A stretch of 26,794 nucleotides of DNA, taken from contig JAWODV010000019.1 of NCBI GenBank assembly GCA_046483075.1, positions 1 to 26,794 of the forward strand, read 5' to 3'. The stretch is from JASMTM01 sp046483075 (GTDB lineage Bacteria > Thermotogota > Thermotogae > Petrotogales > Kosmotogaceae). Shown one piece after another: positions 17,139-24,765 of the stretch; position 1 is the stretch's first letter; every line of letters starts with the position of its first letter. A program made the position numbers and the translations under genes. The notes beneath the pieces are model-generated. The model searched no databases. It was given only the letters and a program-made list of their open reading frames with translations, and was not told the origin of the DNA.

Positions 17139-17168
17139 TTGAACCGGACAAGGGAGTACCGGTTATGA
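17139..17168 (+). promoter_or_regulatory. Leader hairpin and nine-codon mini-ORF at the pilin operon start
   Basis: AACCGG (17142-17147) and CCGGTT (17159-17164) form a perfect 6-bp stem. Its 11-base loop contains the SD GGGAG (17152-17156) of the first pilin gene, whose ATG begins at the next base. The same stretch is a TTG-started nine-codon frame (17139-17168), preceded by GGGTGAT, whose TGA overlaps the pilin ATG as ATGA. Either feature could control translation. Both are seen directly; function is inferred. Confidence 0.4.
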
Positions 17169-17707
17169 AAAAACGAAAAAGTGGTTTTTCTTTAACGGAA
17201 ATACTGATAGTACTTGCAGTATCATCTATTGTACTTGCAATTGTTACTGTTGTTTCTTCTATGACTTTCAAAACCTCCAGCCAATTGAACGCTACAATGA
17301 CTCTTGATGAAGAAATCACAAAACTACATACAAATATGAGGTATATAATTTCGCAAAGCTGGACAACATTAACCGACATCGCTGAAAGAAGTACTGAAGA
17401 AGCGGAAACTTCTTACATTGAATTGACTGACAGCATACCTACTAATGATGAAGCAGCATGGGTTACGACCGTTTCAACAATTATGTATCTTCCAGTTGAA
17501 AAAAGAGTGGTACATTATTTTCATGTAGATGAAAGTGGAGGAATAACCAGTCAAACCATAGCTGAACATGTAGATGATTTTTCTTTTATTGTTCCCTCTG
17601 AAGGGGAATATGTTACTTATACAGCAACGTTTACTTATTATTATGATAAGGAAAAAACCAAACCAGTAACAAGCAAATATACTTCAGGGGCGGTGAGGTT
17701 CTATTAA
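17165..17707 (+). CDS. Prepilin-like protein with N-terminal methylation motif
   Basis: Protein of 180 residues with a class III prepilin leader MKKRKSG|FSLTE: cleavage after Gly7, N-methylated Phe8, Glu12 at +5, followed by a 20-residue hydrophobic helix (ILIVLAVSSIVLAIVTVV). The C-terminal domain is beta-rich and ends GAVRFY. Minor pilins or pseudopilins of type IV pilus/type II secretion systems have this form. It is the first gene of a three-gene operon of such proteins; no ATPase, peptidase or assembly gene is present here, so the assembly machinery must be encoded elsewhere. Its stop overlaps the apparent ATT start of the next gene. Confidence 0.88.
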   Translation: MKKRKSGFSLTEILIVLAVSSIVLAIVTVVSSMTFKTSSQLNATMTLDEEITKLHTNMRYIISQSWTTLTDIAERSTEEAETSYIELTDSIPTNDEAAWVTTVSTIMYLPVEKRVVHYFHVDESGGITSQTIAEHVDDFSFIVPSEGEYVTYTATFTYYYDKEKTKPVTSKYTSGAVRFY

Positions 17708-18122
17708 GACTGGAAAGAAAGGTTTCACATTAATTGAAACCGTTATTGTTCTTGCAATCCTAACTATTTTTGTTACTTTTGGGGTATCAATGATGCTTCA
17801 ATATAAACGGTTATCTTTATCAGCTGCAAGAGTTTCTGAGATTAGTGCGGTAAAAAATCTTGTGACTGATTATATAAGGCATAATAGTAATCTAAAAAAT
17901 GCGATAAAATCAGGAACCCTTTCTTCATATCTTGAGAATAGTCTGAAAAGTTCTTTAATAAGCAGAATTCAAGATTCAGGTTATGACGATATAACTATTA
18001 ATGAAACACCTATTGGTACTATTTCTGGTTCAGATTTAAAACTAACAACAATTTACGTGCTCTTAGAAGATATGAAGATGGATAAGGAGGAGGATGTCTA
18101 TGTGGTCATCTTCACGAAATGA
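17703..18122 (+). CDS. Prepilin-like protein with apparent non-canonical ATT start
   Basis: Protein of 139 residues. The frame encodes KTGKKG|FTLIE, a textbook prepilin site, followed by a hydrophobic helix (TVIVLAILTIFVTFGVSMML). No ATG, GTG or TTG exists between the in-frame TGA at 17694-17696 and this leader; the only plausible initiator is ATT at 17703-17705, overlapping the upstream stop as ATTAA, with GAGG (17695-17698) four bases before it. Starting there gives a leader of the same length as in the preceding pilin (Gly7|Phe8, Glu12). An internal ATG at 17790 would remove the leader and most of the helix. It is translationally coupled to both neighbours and overlaps the next gene by 23 bases. 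A minor pilin role is likely. Confidence 0.8.
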   Translation: MKTGKKGFTLIETVIVLAILTIFVTFGVSMMLQYKRLSLSAARVSEISAVKNLVTDYIRHNSNLKNAIKSGTLSSYLENSLKSSLISRIQDSGYDDITINETPIGTISGSDLKLTTIYVLLEDMKMDKEEDVYVVIFTK

Positions 18123-19695
18123 TCATTTAAAGAAAGGTTTTGTTCTGCCATTAACATTAATATTATTGACTTTCGGTTCTATAATGGTTTTTGTAGCTGG
18201 AATACAGGTGACAAGAACCACTGATGAAATACAATCTTATAATATAATATCATCTCAGCAAAATATTGCTGCAAATGTTATTGAAGCTGCGAGTTATCAT
18301 TATTTTCAAAACCCATCTGCTTCATTTGATACAACATGGGATGGCATCGACACTTTTAAAAATCATGTATCTAACAGAGGAGGGGTAGAGGGTACATATT
18401 GGAGCAATATTCTTAGTGAGCTTAACTCAGGCACAAATTGTATAAATTTAACCGGAGAAATTGAGAGTTATGAAACATTATCAGGCTTTGGCGAAGGAAA
18501 CTATGATATAAGTGCCTATGTTTATCCTATCGGAGAGAAAAGAATTGTTATTGGTGTATCAGATAGGAAAGGACGGAGGAGATACTCAATAGGACTTCTT
18601 TCAAATATAGCAAGGCCATCAATGGCTCTTCCAGCTGTCAGATTAGCGTATTTGGATAGAGTGTTAACTAAGATGCATAGTCTGAAGGGGAATAAAGTAG
18701 AAGGAGATTTAATCTATGGTGAAGCAGTTTTATTAGATGATGTATCAATTTTTTTAACTGACTCAAGTACACCTGGTGAAATAATTAATCCAAATCTTCA
18801 AGCTTTTTCAGTTGATTTAAAACAAGAGATACTTGATCAATATCCTGACTGGTTTTCTGCTACTAGTACAACAAATATAGATTTAATATTTGATAGTTGG
18901 AAAAACGATCACCTTGAGAGTCTACCTGATGCTTCAACTACGGTTTATATAAATGATAGTTCTACATGGCCAGATACATATGATGAAAACACGTTATTTG
19001 TAATTGATGCTACCCCGTCATCGGTAGATGGTTATTATTTGGATTTTGACGAAAGTGGGCTTAATATTTCATATGATGGGAACACTGTTGATATACCAGC
19101 TTCAGAAGCTCTTTCATCGAAAATACATGTTCAGATAAATGGTGATGTAACAATAGGAAATGATCCTCATAAAATCAGCAAAGTAACAGGTAAATACTCT
19201 CTGACAGTTTATGGCGATATAGTTATAAACACTAATTTAGTTTACAATGATATTTATGAATATGTGAATAATGGTAAAGGAGAGTCTAAAGTTTCGAATC
19301 ATCCGTTGGAAATAGAAAAAGATTTAATTACACAAATGATGAATGATAACATAAATGATGATTTAGATCTAGTTTCTATTGGTGGGGATGCAGTAATGAA
19401 ATATAAACATGGTAGTTCGACACATGGGGTTAAATTTCTCTCAGGGGATATTATGGCTTTTAAAGAAAACGGAGTTGGAGGAGATATATCTTATCCTGAT
19501 TTGAAGGAAGTAATTCATGGAAACCAGACTTCACAATATTTTGTTTTTGGTTCAATAACAGCTAATACATTTGATTCAGACGGGGATGCTTCAGGTTACC
19601 TTAGCTCATTAATATTGGTTGCAAACAGCCAATCAGAAAATGGTTCTGGTTCAACTACTAGTGAGCTTCAGTTAATTGGTATGAGAACCTGGTAA
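18100..19695 (+). CDS. PilX-like pilus-associated protein, large
   Basis: Protein of 531 residues starting at MWSSSRND; AAGGAGGAGG (18084-18093) is six bases upstream, whereas the ATG at 18094 is too close to the SD. The N-terminus has LKKG|FVLPLTLILLTFGSIMVFV, a prepilin-type helix of the PilX kind with Leu rather than Glu at +5. The rest is extracellular in type: Asp/Ser/Thr-rich, with repeated beta turns (VQINGDVTIGNDPHKI, LTVYGDIVINTNL, SIGGDAVMKY) that suggest a beta-helix or stacked-strand domain, ending ELQLIGMRTW. It is the last gene of the pilin-like operon. A pilus-tip or adhesion role is inferred. The gene is followed immediately by the repeat region with no terminator. Confidence 0.82.
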   Translation: MWSSSRNDHLKKGFVLPLTLILLTFGSIMVFVAGIQVTRTTDEIQSYNIISSQQNIAANVIEAASYHYFQNPSASFDTTWDGIDTFKNHVSNRGGVEGTYWSNILSELNSGTNCINLTGEIESYETLSGFGEGNYDISAYVYPIGEKRIVIGVSDRKGRRRYSIGLLSNIARPSMALPAVRLAYLDRVLTKMHSLKGNKVEGDLIYGEAVLLDDVSIFLTDSSTPGEIINPNLQAFSVDLKQEILDQYPDWFSATSTTNIDLIFDSWKNDHLESLPDASTTVYINDSSTWPDTYDENTLFVIDATPSSVDGYYLDFDESGLNISYDGNTVDIPASEALSSKIHVQINGDVTIGNDPHKISKVTGKYSLTVYGDIVINTNLVYNDIYEYVNNGKGESKVSNHPLEIEKDLITQMMNDNINDDLDLVSIGGDAVMKYKHGSSTHGVKFLSGDIMAFKENGVGGDISYPDLKEVIHGNQTSQYFVFGSITANTFDSDGDASGYLSSLILVANSQSENGSGSTTSELQLIGMRTW

Positions 19696-19710
19696 GCTGA
19701 TGTAAAAAAA

Positions 19711-19920
19711 CCGAGAATCCGAGAAAAACCAGGAAGACGAGAGCCGAGAAAAACCTTAAAAAAGAGATTCGAGATCAAGCCATATAGAAAACGAGAATCC
19801 GAGAAAAACCAGGAAGACGAGAGTCGAGAAAAACCTTAAAAAAGAGATTCGAGATCAGGCCATATAGAAAACGAGAATCCGAGAAAAACCAAGGAGACGA
19901 GGGCCGAGAAAGTTCTTAAA
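19711..19920 (+). repeat. 80-bp direct tandem repeat, about 2.6 copies
   Basis: GAGAATCCGAGAAA recurs at 19713, 19793 and 19873, an exact 80-base period. Copies one and two differ at only a few positions; copy three runs into the next repeat class after about 50 bases. Each unit itself contains several CGAGAA words. No spacers are present, so this is not CRISPR. Confidence 0.9.
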
Positions 19921-20285
19921 ACCATTGGTATGCGATTTGAGAAGTAATCGGATATGCGTCCAAAAAACGGACGGATATGCGAGCTTAAATTACAGCTCGG
20001 ATTTGTGCTTCGCGGAAAACACACAATACCCTCAAGGGGAGAACAAAGTAACGAGAAAGCGAGAAGGACCAAGGAGACGAGAATCCGAGAAATTTCTTAA
20101 AACCATTGATATACGATTTGAAAGGCATCGGATATGCGTCCAAAAAACGGATGGATATGCGAGCTTAGATTACGGCTCGGATTTGCGCTTCGCGGAAAAC
20201 ATACCTCATCACTTCGTGACAATATCCTCAAGGGGAGAACAAAGTAACGAGAAAGCGAGAAGGACCAAGGGAAACCGAGAAATTG
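19913..20285 (+). repeat. Two ~180-bp repeat units with conserved hairpins
   Basis: TTCTTAAAACCATTG occurs at 19913 and 20094, GGATATGCGTCC at 19950 and 20130. Each unit has a stem CGTCC-AAAAAAC-GGACG (19957-19973; second copy GGATG) and a stem GAGCT...AGCTC (19981-19998; second copy GGCTC). Both differences between copies preserve pairing as G-U wobble. The second unit has an extra small hairpin TCAC-TTC-GTGA (20209-20219). Confidence 0.85.
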
Positions 20286-20431
20286 AGCACCCCTTGTTGA
20301 TACAAGACTCTTCCAGATAGCAGCTTGCAGAAAAGCAATTGCTAAAAACAAACAATCATTATATTTTTTTAAAACTAAACCCTAAACCCCAGACCCAAGA
20401 ACCGATTTATTGAGGTTTAACCGCTGAAAGC

Positions 20432-20803
20432 GCATATCCGCCTGTTCCCAAAGGCGCAGATCAAAGGGTTCGTTTTTGAACTTGGCGTCCAACGCACAAC
20501 GTTTCTTCGTGTCAAATTCACACACCCCCGCCTCTGGCTCGCCCTCTTAAGAGGGCATTAAATACTCTAAAACCCACTTCTATAAAGTGCTTTAAAATCT
20601 CCCCTTGAGGGGAGTGGCGCGCAGCGACGAGGGGTGTTATCTGCCGTAGGCACATATCCTGAGCTCTGCTCAGCATATCCATCTGTTCCTAAGGTGCAAA
20701 TCAAAGGGTTCGCTTTTGAACTTGCGGACAACGCACAACCTACTATCGCACAACGTTTCTTCGTGTCAAATTCACACACCCCCAGCCTCCGGCAGCCCTC
20801 TTT
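20432..20803 (-). repeat. Two related repeat units, inverted relative to the 180-bp class
   Basis: GCATATCC starts at 20432 and 20673 (241 bases apart), each followed by a TGTTCC word and then TCAAAGGGTTCG, AACGCACAACGTTT or its like, and TTCTTCGTGTCAAATTCACA. The reverse complement shares GGATATGC, GCTC, GGATxTGTGC and CTCAAGGGGAG in the same order as the 180-bp units, so both classes look like one family in opposite orientation. Palindromes: GCCCTCTTAAGAGGGC (20541-20556), CTCCCCTTGAGGGGAG (20599-20614), CTGAGCTCTGCTCAG (20659-20673). Confidence 0.75.
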
Positions 20804-20880
20804 GAAACCGTTGTACGTAGTCCGTGGTAGGTTGTGCGTTATTAATACGTACAACGTACAACCAACAACGCACAACGTTT
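20730..20880. repeat. Nested inverted repeats downstream of the transporter operon
   Basis: AACGCACAACCTAC (20730-20743) is perfectly inverted at 20827-20840; GTTGTACGTA (20810-20819) is inverted at 20846-20855. AACGCACAACGTTT occurs directly at 20491-20504 and 20867-20880. No T-tract follows on either strand, so a simple terminator role is not supported. Confidence 0.8.
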
Positions 20881-20902
20881 TTTGTCTTTCTTGGTTTCTA
20901 AT

Positions 20903-21919
20903 CTACCAAAGTCCAAATCTTATTTCATTCCAAATCTTGTTATATAGTTGTAAATCAGCACCGAGATCGTTTATCATTTCACAATTATGCAGATCTTTAA
21001 CTGTGTAAATCCGTTCTTCTTCAATGTACTGTTCAGCAGCTGGAACTATGCTTGGGAGTAATAGATAATCAGAGATAACTGCAGAAATCTCTGGATCCAA
21101 AATGTAATTGATGAATTTATGAGCAAGTTCCACATTTCTTGCGCCTTTTAAGATAACCATATTATCTATCCACAAGGTGCTTCCTTCCTCAGGAATGAAA
21201 AATTCTATATTCTTTAGTTCTTCTTCGGTGCCTTCATAATAGATATTTTCACCGTAACCATGAACTACCCAAAATTCTCCAGAGATAACTCCTTTTGCAA
21301 AAACTTCATTATCGAATTTAACAATGTTTTCTTCCCATTCAAGGATAACTTCCTTAGCTTGTTGGAGATACTCGGTATTTGTTGTGTTAACGGAATAACC
21401 CAGGTATTTTAGTGCTGCTCCAAAGACTTCTCTCATGTCATCAAGAAGTGTCATTTTTCCTTTTAAATCTTCTCTTTCATAAATTGACCATGATTTTTCG
21501 TATTCGTCAACATAAAGGGTATTAACAGCAATACCGGTCGAACCGAGCTGATAGGGAACACTGTACTCGTTGTTGGGGTCATATTTAATCATACTGAGTA
21601 CATTTGTATCAAGAAATTTGAAGTTTGGAATTTTACTTTTATCAATGGGTATAAGCATTTCTTCCCTTATCATTATTTCTGTGTAATCTCCAGATGGAAA
21701 TGCAATATCATAGCCACGTGCACCAGCCTTTAGTTTGGCATACATTGTTTCGTTTGAATCGTAAGTATCATATATGACATTGCAGTTGAACTCCTCTTCA
21801 AACCCTTCAATTACTTCTTCAGGGATATAATCTGACCAAGAATAAATATGGAGCGTTTCTTTTGAAATAATGGTAATCGCTATAACGGTTAAAAATAAAA
21901 CGATTAATACTTTTTTCAT
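20903..21919 (-). CDS. potD: Polyamine ABC transporter substrate-binding protein (PotD-like)
   Basis: Periplasmic-type binding protein of 338 residues. An N-terminal signal (MKKVLIVLFLTVIAITIIS) has no lipobox cysteine. Residues matching the polyamine site of E. coli PotD can be read: Trp28 and Tyr31 in YSWSDYIP, a Ser-rich loop FPSGDY, Asp161 and Glu164 in LLDDMREVFG, and Trp250-x-Asp252 in TLWIDNM. The acidic pair and the WxD motif support binding of a spermidine/putrescine-type cation. It is the last gene of a minus-strand operon, 12 bases after the potC-like gene, with a very strong SD (GGGAGGT). Which polyamine is preferred cannot be told. Confidence 0.92.
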   Translation of the reverse strand: MKKVLIVLFLTVIAITIISKETLHIYSWSDYIPEEVIEGFEEEFNCNVIYDTYDSNETMYAKLKAGARGYDIAFPSGDYTEIMIREEMLIPIDKSKIPNFKFLDTNVLSMIKYDPNNEYSVPYQLGSTGIAVNTLYVDEYEKSWSIYEREDLKGKMTLLDDMREVFGAALKYLGYSVNTTNTEYLQQAKEVILEWEENIVKFDNEVFAKGVISGEFWVVHGYGENIYYEGTEEELKNIEFFIPEEGSTLWIDNMVILKGARNVELAHKFINYILDPEISAVISDYLLLPSIVPAAEQYIEEERIYTVKDLHNCEMINDLGADLQLYNKIWNEIRFGLW

Positions 21920-21931
21920 AATTACACCTCC

Positions 21932-22726
21932 CTAAGTGAAAATTATTTTTCTAAACCTTATACCTATTGACGAAAGGAACAGCGCTGAAGCTAAAAGTAG
22001 CGTAGACAGAGCATTTATTTCGGGTGATACGCCAAATTTTATCATTGAGAAAATTTTTAATGGCAGGGTTGTAGAACCGGGTCCTGCAACAAAAAAGGTT
22101 ATAACAAAATCGTCTATGGACAGAGTAATGCTTAATAAAAAACCAGCAGTAATACCCGGAGCAATTAGTGGGATGATAACCTTGAAAAATGTTTGTGAAC
22201 TAGTTGCCCCAAGATCTTTAGCTGCCTCCACAATTGTGTAATCAAAATCTTGAAGTCTTGCAATTACAATAAGGGTTACATAAGAAATACAAAAAGTAAC
22301 ATGTGCAAGAAAAATTGTGGTTAATCCCAATTGAATGTTTAAAGCAACAAAAAATAGCAAAAGGGAAACACCCATAAGAATATCAGGTATTATTAGAGGA
22401 GTATAGATAAGTCCCTGAAAGTAATTTTTAGTTCTAAAATTATGCCAGTAAATACCTATTGCTGATAGTGTTCCAAGAACTGTAGCCACTGTAGCGGAAG
22501 AAAGTGCGATTATTAAGGTATTTAGAAATGCCCGCCAGACTTCTTTATTGGCAAATAGATCACTGTACCATTTGAATGTGAATCCTGTCCACAAAACACC
22601 GTGTCGCGATTGATTAAATGATAGAATAACCAGGGTTATAACCGGCAAATAAAGAAAAATAATTACCATTATAGAAAAAAATAGTGAAAAACGACGTTTC
22701 CCAATCACTTTTCTGTAGTTACTCAT
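21932..22726 (-). CDS. potC: Polyamine ABC transporter permease (PotC-like)
   Basis: Inner-membrane permease of 264 residues with about six hydrophobic helices and the cytoplasmic EAA loop EAAKDLGATSSQTFFKVIIPLIAPGI, which contacts the ATPase. The N-terminal pattern LPVITLVILSFNQSRHGVLWTGFTFKWY is typical of PotC. Its ATG overlaps the stop of the potB-like gene (ATGA, 22723-22726), indicating coupled translation. With potA, potB and potD it forms a complete importer. Confidence 0.93.
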   Translation of the reverse strand: MSNYRKVIGKRRFSLFFSIMVIIFLYLPVITLVILSFNQSRHGVLWTGFTFKWYSDLFANKEVWRAFLNTLIIALSSATVATVLGTLSAIGIYWHNFRTKNYFQGLIYTPLIIPDILMGVSLLLFFVALNIQLGLTTIFLAHVTFCISYVTLIVIARLQDFDYTIVEAAKDLGATSSQTFFKVIIPLIAPGITAGFLLSITLSIDDFVITFFVAGPGSTTLPLKIFSMIKFGVSPEINALSTLLLASALFLSSIGIRFRKIIFT

Positions 22727-23610
22727 AAGTTTTCACCACTATTGTTGATGTAGTCTTCGTAAGTCTTTTGTCTTTTATATTGGATATTTGCAATTCGCAA
22801 ATAAAACAATAAACCCAGAGCCGAGATTAAAAGAAAAATCATTGAGATCGCAGATGAAGAAGGCCAATTCCTGGCAACTGTCAGCTGTCTTGCTATTAAA
22901 TTACCCAACATGGCTCCGTTTTTACCACCAACGAGTTCAGGTATTGCATAGGAACCAAGGGCGGGAATAAGCACGAGAATGATACCGGCAATTATTCCAC
23001 CTTTGATAGCCGGTAACATTACTTTCCATAATGCCTTTATTCTGGTTGAACCAAGATCCATAGCTGCCTCAAGGAGTGAGAAATCAAACTTCTCGATTGA
23101 GCTGTATATAGGGAGTATCATATAAGGCAAATACATATAAACAATTACTAAAATTACTGTTCCTGGTTTATACATAAAGGATTCAGGATTTTCAGTTATT
23201 TTTAAGAAGTTCAATAACCAGCTAACCAGTCCATTCCTCCCGAGCACAACCATCCAGCCAAAAACTCTTACAAGAAAATTGGTCCAGAATGGAATTATTA
23301 TAAGCATCAATAAGAAATTTTTGTTCTTTGACGTTGCAATATAATATGATATTGGTAGTGCAAGAAATAATGTTATCGCAGTTGCTATCACTGAAATATA
23401 GGTGGTTTTCCATAACAACAGCCAAAAACCAGGATTGGATAACATGGTTGAATACGATTTAAGAGAAAGTGGAAACGTTGCACCGCCATACGTTCCTGGT
23501 GTGAGGAAACTATATGCAACAATGATTAATGTGGGAATAAGAAAAAGCAGGGTTAACCAGACTAAACCTGGCAAAGAAATAAAAAATCCTGTTTTATTCT
23601 TTAATGACAA
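22723..23610 (-). CDS. potB: Polyamine ABC transporter permease (PotB-like)
   Basis: Permease of 295 residues with six or so membrane helices. The N-terminal pattern (LPGLVWLTLLFLIPTLIIVAYSFLTP) and the EAA loop EAAMDLGSTRIKALWKVMLPAIKGGI place it with PotB/PotH. It starts with TTG at 23610, just after the TAA of the ATPase gene, with GGAG eight bases upstream. It pairs with the PotC-like subunit as a heterodimeric channel. Confidence 0.92.
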   Translation of the reverse strand: MSLKNKTGFFISLPGLVWLTLLFLIPTLIIVAYSFLTPGTYGGATFPLSLKSYSTMLSNPGFWLLLWKTTYISVIATAITLFLALPISYYIATSKNKNFLLMLIIIPFWTNFLVRVFGWMVVLGRNGLVSWLLNFLKITENPESFMYKPGTVILVIVYMYLPYMILPIYSSIEKFDFSLLEAAMDLGSTRIKALWKVMLPAIKGGIIAGIILVLIPALGSYAIPELVGGKNGAMLGNLIARQLTVARNWPSSSAISMIFLLISALGLLFYLRIANIQYKRQKTYEDYINNSGENL

Positions 23611-24735
23611 TTATTGCACTCCTTCCTTTAGAATATAACTGTCATCTGCAAACCACCAGATATATACCCTATCTTTCCATTCAATAATATCTTCATCAAG
23701 AAGATATCTTATATGTTGTTTGAAAACCTTAATATATGAATTGTTTATTCGGACTGTGTATTTTGTCTGATTTCCCAGATATATAGTATCTTCAACAACA
23801 CCCTCAAATATATTTAATTTCTGACCATCGTATTCTTTAGGTTTGCTTTTGGTTATTTTGATTTTTTCAGGTCTAAGAGATACTTTAACAGATTGACCTT
23901 TTTCCACCTCAAGATCTTTGTAGCACCAAATTTTCTCAAAATTGTCCGTGTCAAGTTCAATGTATTCTTCATTGACATTTGAGACTCTTCCAGTGAAAAA
24001 ATTCGTTTCTCCTATAAAGTTCGCAACAAATGAGTTTACAGGACTTTCATAAACCTCGGGAGGTGTTCCATATTGAATAATTTTTCCATGATTCATAACC
24101 GCGAGATGATCAGAGATTGACATAGCTTCACTCTGATCGTGTGTCACATAGATAAAGGTGATCCCCACCTCATCATGAATTGAGTCAAGTTCTAAGAGCA
24201 TATGTTGTCTTAATTTAGCGTCAAGAGCTGCAACCGGCTCATCAAGTAAAAGAACTGAGGGTTTGTTTATTAGAGCTCTGCTAATGGCAACTCTTTGTTT
24301 CTGCCCGCCTGAAAGCTGGGTAGGCTTTTTATTTTCTTGTCCTGTTAATTTGGTAAGTTCGATCATTTCCATAACTTGCTTTTTTATTGTGGTTTCTTTT
24401 TCTTTTCTTAACCTAAGACTAAAAGCGATATTTTCAAAAACTGTTAGATGAGGAAAAAGGGCATAATTTTGAAAAACGGTGTTCACTTCTCTTTTGTGGG
24501 GCGGTATATTGTTAATTATTCTTCCGTTTAAGTAAACCATTCCTTCTGTGGGGTCCTCAAGTCCGGCAATGATTCTCAAAAGAGTTGTTTTGCCGCATCC
24601 AGAGGGACCAAGCAAAGAAAAAAAGTCTCCCCGTTTTATAAAAAGAGAGACTTTATTAACAGCAGCAAAATCACGATCGAAGATCTTTGTGACATTTTTT
24701 ATTTCTATGGAATTGTCATTTACTTTAGGGTTCAA
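23611..24735 (-). CDS. potA: Polyamine ABC transporter ATP-binding protein (PotA-like)
   Basis: ATPase of 374 residues. Walker A GPSGCGKT (43-50), Q-loop Gln89, signature LSGGQ (141-145), Walker B VLLLDEP (161-167) and H-loop His199 in VTHDQ are all intact. The C-terminal ~90 residues form a TOBE-type regulatory domain (SLRPEKIKI ... TIYLGNQTKYTVRI), as in PotA/MalK-type ATPases. It starts with TTG at 24735, with GGAGGTG (24744-24750) eight bases upstream. It lies 30 bases after the zinc-ribbon gene, so that gene and the transporter probably share a transcript. Confidence 0.94.
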   Translation of the reverse strand: MNPKVNDNSIEIKNVTKIFDRDFAAVNKVSLFIKRGDFFSLLGPSGCGKTTLLRIIAGLEDPTEGMVYLNGRIINNIPPHKREVNTVFQNYALFPHLTVFENIAFSLRLRKEKETTIKKQVMEMIELTKLTGQENKKPTQLSGGQKQRVAISRALINKPSVLLLDEPVAALDAKLRQHMLLELDSIHDEVGITFIYVTHDQSEAMSISDHLAVMNHGKIIQYGTPPEVYESPVNSFVANFIGETNFFTGRVSNVNEEYIELDTDNFEKIWCYKDLEVEKGQSVKVSLRPEKIKITKSKPKEYDGQKLNIFEGVVEDTIYLGNQTKYTVRINNSYIKVFKQHIRYLLDEDIIEWKDRVYIWWFADDSYILKEGVQ

Positions 24736-24765
24736 TCCATTCCCACCTCCGCTTCAAGAGCGAAA

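Larger units (their letters stand above)
19696..20902. repeat. 1.2-kb non-coding repeat mosaic
   Basis: This separates the pilin-like operon from the convergent polyamine transporter operon. It contains an 80-bp tandem repeat, two ~180-bp repeats, two partly related copies spaced 241 bases apart, several palindromes and an AT-rich centre (about 20286-20425). It is visibly richer in G+C and CpG than its surroundings. Open frames here (for example 19925-20320 and 20634-21008) exist because repeat lengths are multiples of three and have no SD or family resemblance. Neither flanking operon has a terminator before it, so both transcripts may run into it. Confidence 0.85.

Noticed and set aside
17790..18122. 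Short 110-residue version of the second pilin starting at ATG 17790
   Set aside because: It would cut off the prepilin leader and helix that the upstream in-frame sequence clearly encodes.
19711..19920. CRISPR array
   Set aside because: The 80-base units are contiguous and nearly identical throughout, with no variable spacers, and no cas gene is nearby.
19925..20320. 131-codon open frame with a 60-residue internal repeat
   Set aside because: It exists because the ~180-bp DNA repeat is a multiple of three. It has no SD, no recognisable domain, and lies wholly in repeat DNA.
20375..20390. Telomere-like CTAAACCCTAAACCCC
   Set aside because: Only two partial copies in an AT-rich stretch inside a bacterial operon context; chance is the simplest explanation.
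20567..21008. Opposing open frames of 102 and 124 codons over the repeat region
   Set aside because: They read through palindromes and into the 3' end of the PotD-like gene, with no SD and low-complexity translation.
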